From Bordetella genomosp. 2 (GTDB lineage: Bacteria; Pseudomonadota; Gammaproteobacteria; Burkholderiales; Burkholderiaceae_B): a stretch of 64,000 nucleotides of DNA. Below are positions 61,085-64,000 of the stretch, piece after piece. The notes beneath the pieces are model-generated. The model did no database searches. It had not been told where the DNA came from and saw only the letters and a program-made list of their open reading frames with translations. How positions within the stretch are numbered: position 1 is the stretch's first letter; every line of letters starts with the position of its first letter. Position numbers and translations under genes: made by a program. The stretch is taken from contig NZ_NEVT01000004.1 of the NCBI RefSeq assembly GCF_002261345.1, forward strand, positions 62,001-126,000. Reading direction: 5' to 3'.

Positions 61085-62635
61085 ATGAAAGCGCTACTCG
61101 ACCGCTTCGCCGCCGCCATCGATGACATGGCCGGATTGACCGACTACCCCTACCGCGACCGCCAGCAGGCGTGGCTGGAACGCCTGCAGCTCAACCTGCC
61201 CGAGTTGCAGGCGGTGGAGACCCTGGCGCCCGGGCCCGAGCTGGGGTACCTGGAACCGCCCGCCGCACCGGTGGCGGGCCCAGCCCTCGGCTCGGACCAT
61301 GCGGCGGCGCCGGCCGCCGCCCCGCGCGGCGACAATGGCCCGGACGCGGCGCTGGACGCGCTCGAGCGGGCCGGCCGGCAAGCCGGCCTGAACGCTTTCA
61401 TCTCCCTGGCCGATGAAGCCGCGCTGCGGCGCCAGGCCGGCCAGGCGGCGCGCGACGCGGCGGCGCGGCCGCTGCTGGGCGTCCCCGTCGCCGTCAAGGA
61501 CCTGATGGCGGTGGCCGGCTTCGCGCAGACCAACGGCAGCGGCGGCCCGGCGCGGCCCGCCGCCGCGCGCGACGCGCTGGCGGTGGCGCGCCTGCGGCAA
61601 GCCGGCGCGCTGGTCATCGGCACCACCAACCTGCACGAATTGGCGTATGGCATCACCAGCGCCAATCCACACTTCGGCGCGGTCGCCAACCCGCGCCATC
61701 CGGGCCATACGCCGGGCGGCTCCAGCGGCGGCTCGGCGGCCGCCGTGGCGGCCGGCATCGTGCCCATCGCCGTCGGCACCGATACCGCGGGCTCGATCCG
61801 CTATCCCGCCGCGTGCTGCGGCGTGGTGGGCTTCAAGCCCAGCTTCGACGCCATCGCGCGCGACGGCGCGCAGACGCTGGGCGCCAGCCTGGACCACCTG
61901 GGCCCCATCGCCGCCAGCGTCGCCGACGCCGCGCTGGCCTATGCCGTCATGGCCGGCCAGCCGGCCCGCGCGCTGCGCGGCGCGCCGCTGGCGGGCCGGC
62001 GCGTCGGCGTGCCGCGCCGCTACTTCTACGAACCGCTGGCCGCCGATGTGGCGCAGGCGCTCGAAGCCGCGCTCGAGTCGCTGCGCCGCGACGGCGCCGA
62101 ACTGGTGCCGGTCGACATCGCCGGCATCGAGACCAGCGCGGGCCTGCAGTTCGTCACCTTGTGCAGCGAAGCCACCGAGCTGCACTGGGACCGCCTGACG
62201 CGCCATCCCGAAACCCTGGGCGCGGACGTGCGCGTGCGCCTGGAAGTCGGGCAATTCCTGCCGGCCATCTGGTACACCCGGGCCCAGCGCGGGCGCGCCG
62301 CGCTGGCTCGGGCCATGGACGCGGCGCTGGCGCAGGTCGACGTGCTGGTCACGCCCACGACCCGCACCACCCCGGCGCCGCGCGCGGCGACCAGCGTCGC
62401 CATCGGCGCGCGCGACTACCCGCTGCACACGGCGGCCACCGCGCTGACCATGCCTTTCAACCTGACCGGCCTGCCGGCCCTGACACTGCCCTGCGGCGCC
62501 GACCCGGCCGGCCTGCCCATCAGCATGCAAATCGTCGGCGCGCGCGGCGCCGACTGGCACGTGCTGGACGTGGCCGCGCGCATCGAGACACTGGTAGCCG
62601 GCCGCTATCCGGCAGGCGGAATGCCAGGTGTCTGA
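61085..62635 (+). CDS. Amidase (GatA/AtzE signature family)
   Basis: This 516-residue amidase uses a Ser-cisSer-Lys triad: Lys138 in VPVAVKDLM, GGSSGGSAAAVAAG and TDTAGSIRYPAACCG are the three signature parts. The C-terminal LTMPFNLTGLPALTLPCG is also typical. It hydrolyses an amide to acid and ammonia. The stop codon TGA is inside a GGTGTCTGACACC repeat unit, which encodes the last residues Gly-Val. It is divergent from a FadR-type regulator. Upstream of an amino-acid-type ABC receptor, it could act on an imported amide. Confidence 0.9.
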   Translation: MKALLDRFAAAIDDMAGLTDYPYRDRQQAWLERLQLNLPELQAVETLAPGPELGYLEPPAAPVAGPALGSDHAAAPAAAPRGDNGPDAALDALERAGRQAGLNAFISLADEAALRRQAGQAARDAAARPLLGVPVAVKDLMAVAGFAQTNGSGGPARPAAARDALAVARLRQAGALVIGTTNLHELAYGITSANPHFGAVANPRHPGHTPGGSSGGSAAAVAAGIVPIAVGTDTAGSIRYPAACCGVVGFKPSFDAIARDGAQTLGASLDHLGPIAASVADAALAYAVMAGQPARALRGAPLAGRRVGVPRRYFYEPLAADVAQALEAALESLRRDGAELVPVDIAGIETSAGLQFVTLCSEATELHWDRLTRHPETLGADVRVRLEVGQFLPAIWYTRAQRGRAALARAMDAALAQVDVLVTPTTRTTPAPRAATSVAIGARDYPLHTAATALTMPFNLTGLPALTLPCGADPAGLPISMQIVGARGADWHVLDVAARIETLVAGRYPAGGMPGV

Positions 62636-62639
62636 CACC
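62626..62639. repeat. GGTGTCTGACACC unit overlapping the amidase stop
   Basis: AGGTGTCTGACACC is the same unit as those at 16614-16807. Its TGA serves as the amidase stop codon. It precedes the second composite hairpin by 34 bases, in the same relative order as at the first locus. Confidence 0.8.
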
Positions 62640-62673
62640 GCTACGAGATCGGTACGAGCCCGAATCGCTGCGA

Positions 62674-62803
62674 GCCCGTGCGTGGCGGTGAGGCCCGGGC
62701 GGCCAGTTGGAGGGAGGGCAGCCCCCGCAGGGGGCCGAGGGCGCCTGGTGGCGCGCCCGAGCCGAGCGACGTGGCCGCCCGGGCCTCACCGCCACGCGCG
62801 GGC
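62674..62803 (+). repeat. Composite hairpin repeat, copy 2
   Basis: Arms of 31 bp (62674-62704 and 62773-62803; one T:G pair, the rest Watson-Crick) enclose a 68-nt core that is the reverse complement of copy 1 at 16435-16564 except one base. CTGCGAGCCCG before the arm and GCGCCCCAAGAACCCA after it resemble the flanks of copy 1. The copy lies between the amidase and the ABC receptor gene. Confidence 0.85.
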
Positions 62804-62856
62804 GCCCCAAGAACCCACCCCACCGAACCGCCAGCCCCCCCGTAGGCGTTTCCCCT

Positions 62857-62873
62857 AACTGGTCAGACCGGTC
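62857..62873. promoter_or_regulatory. GntR/FadR operator-like palindrome, copy 2
   Basis: AACTGGTCAGACCGGTC differs from the site at 61008-61024 only in the last base. It lies 104 bases before the ABC receptor ATG, in the probable promoter region. Confidence 0.7.
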
Positions 62874-62977
62874 GTAACAGCACTACAACTGCGGCTGGAG
62901 TACTTGCATCCCTCAGTTCGTTCAGCCATGACTGCCGGCGTAGCCGCCGCATGCCGTTCTTGAAGGAGAAGTCCACC

Positions 62978-64000
62978 ATGAAGCTGCCCCGCCTCATTGC
63001 CGCCTCCTGCGCCGCCATGCTGGCGCTGGGGACCGCCGCCAGCATGGCGGCCGACCCCATCGTGATCGGCGTCAGCATTGCCCAGTCGCCGCCCGGGTCG
63101 GTCGTGCAGGGCACCCAGGTCAAGGACGGTGTCGAGATCGTCACCAAGATCATCAACGACAAGGGCGGCGTGCTGGGCCGGCCGCTTGAGATCGTCTACG
63201 AAGACAACCAGGGCATCCCGGAAAAAGGCCGCGCCGCCGCCGAGAAACTGATCGCCCGCGACAAGGTCGTGGCGATCACCGGCGGTCACCAGAGCTCGGT
63301 GTGCCTGGCGGAAATCGAAGTGGCGCATCGCTACAAGATGCCCTACGTCAACACCAATTGCTGGTCGGACGACGTGCGCGCCAAGGGCTATCCGGAAGTC
63401 TTCAACCCGGGCAACTACAACACCCGCGTGTCGTCCGCCATGGCCGACACGATCGCCGCCTTGAAGGTCAAGCGGGTGGTGGCCTTCGCCGAGAACACCG
63501 ACTATGGCATCGGCCAGGCCAAGCTGCTGGGCGATTTCCTGAAGAAGGCCGCGCCCGACACCGAGTACAAGTACGTGGCGCTGGACCGCGCCGGCAAGGA
63601 TTTCACCCCGGCGGTGCTGCCCCTGCGCGCCAACCCGCCCGACGTGGTGGTGAACATCATGCTGCCGCCGGCCGCCTATATCCTGATGAACCAGTTGTAC
63701 GAGCAGGGCGTGGCCCCCAGCGCCCAGACCTGGCTGTACGACGGCGCGGGCATCGCCGACTACCCCGACTTCTGGCAGAACGTGAAGAAGGCGGGCAAGT
63801 ACATGCTGGCCTTCGGCCTGTACCACCCCCCTGATGCCGATGCCCGAGCTGGGCAAGCAAGTCGGGCAGATCTACCAGCAGCAGAGCAAGTCCGAGCCCA
63901 ATCGCCTGATCTTCCAGGCCGCCGATTCGGTGCTGCTGATCGCCCGCGCCATCGAGCAGGCCAAGTCGACCGACAGCGCGGCGATCATCAAGGCCCTGCA
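62978..64000 (+). pseudogene. Branched-chain-amino-acid-type ABC receptor, frameshifted, cut by window end
   Basis: The first 283 residues form a good LivK-type periplasmic binding protein: signal peptide MKLPRLIAASCAAMLALGTA, then IVIGVSIAQSPPGSVVQGTQ, VAITGGHQSSVCLA and VVAFAENTDYGIGQAKLL. At a run of six C (63826-63831) the frame changes; with five C the sequence would read YHPLMPMPELGKQVGQIYQQ and continue to the window end. The unshifted frame stays open to base 64000 but encodes an atypical Arg/Ala-rich tail. AAGGAGAA precedes the ATG. The frameshift could be real or a homopolymer error; the 3' end is outside the window. Confidence 0.8.

Overview
The window looks like chromosomal DNA of a Bordetella of the classical group (B. 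bronchiseptica / parapertussis / pertussis), or a very close Alcaligenaceae relative. This is inferred from the high GC content, from six periplasmic Bug/TctC-type solute receptors in 64 kb, from many LysR regulators each paired with a small catabolic operon, and from pseudogenes made by single-base gains in C-runs. The species cannot be fixed from the sequence alone. No insertion sequence, rRNA operon, CRISPR array or complete prophage was seen. One tRNA gene is present, tRNA-Ala(CGC), with its own promoter and terminator.

Layout. 1-4.9 kb: a frameshifted amino-acid ABC ATPase, then a Bug receptor / citryl-CoA-lyase-like / CoA-transferase operon with a divergent LysR. 4.9-7.5 kb: a lower-GC patch of small, mostly unknown genes. 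7.5-11.5 kb: exonuclease III, a MarR regulator, gamma-glutamyltransferase and a Bug receptor. 11.7-15.7 kb: tRNA-Ala and a four-gene iron-siderophore ABC importer behind a Fur-box-like site. 15.8-18.7 kb: a flavodoxin-fold protein, a repeat-rich intergenic region, and an Rrf2 regulator with an MFS exporter that share an operator-like motif. 18.7-23.2 kb: MFS carrier, class IV aminotransferase, M81 metallopeptidase and Lrp regulator. 23.7-26.2 kb: small lipoprotein and phospholipase C. 26.3-27.7 kb: ArsR repressor and quinone oxidoreductase with matching palindromic operators. 27.7-33.3 kb: Bug / GST / class II aldolase / XRE-cupin, then YggS, pyridoxal kinase and an aminoglycoside-3'-phosphotransferase-like gene joined by ATGA overlaps. 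33.3-42.1 kb: two further Bug-containing catabolic clusters with two tandem LysR genes, one cluster carrying a frameshifted CoA-transferase. 42.1-48.6 kb: small genes, an ABC exporter behind a structured leader with a short ORF, a WYL-type regulator, a glyoxalase-fold protein, an MFS exporter, and DUF1508 and DUF2501 proteins. 48.7-54.2 kb: an enolase-superfamily enzyme, a deletion scar that decapitates both a GntR regulator and an ABC permease, then the ABC ATPase, binding protein and a GMC oxidoreductase. 54.3-64 kb: Bug receptor, IlvD-type dehydratase, AHSA1/ArsR pair, LysR / hydroxyacyl-CoA dehydrogenase pair, FadR-type regulator / amidase, and a frameshifted branched-chain-amino-acid-type binding protein that runs off the window.

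Most of the window is a chain of small import-plus-catabolism modules for organic acids and amino-acid-like compounds, each with its own regulator. The most unusual observations are: (i) a composite repeat present twice in opposite orientation, with a 68-nt core that is 67/68 identical and 31-bp arms whose differences are compensatory; (ii) the divergent-gene deletion scar near 50.51 kb; (iii) four regulator/target pairs recognisable from repeated operator-like motifs; and (iv) the structured leader of the ABC exporter.
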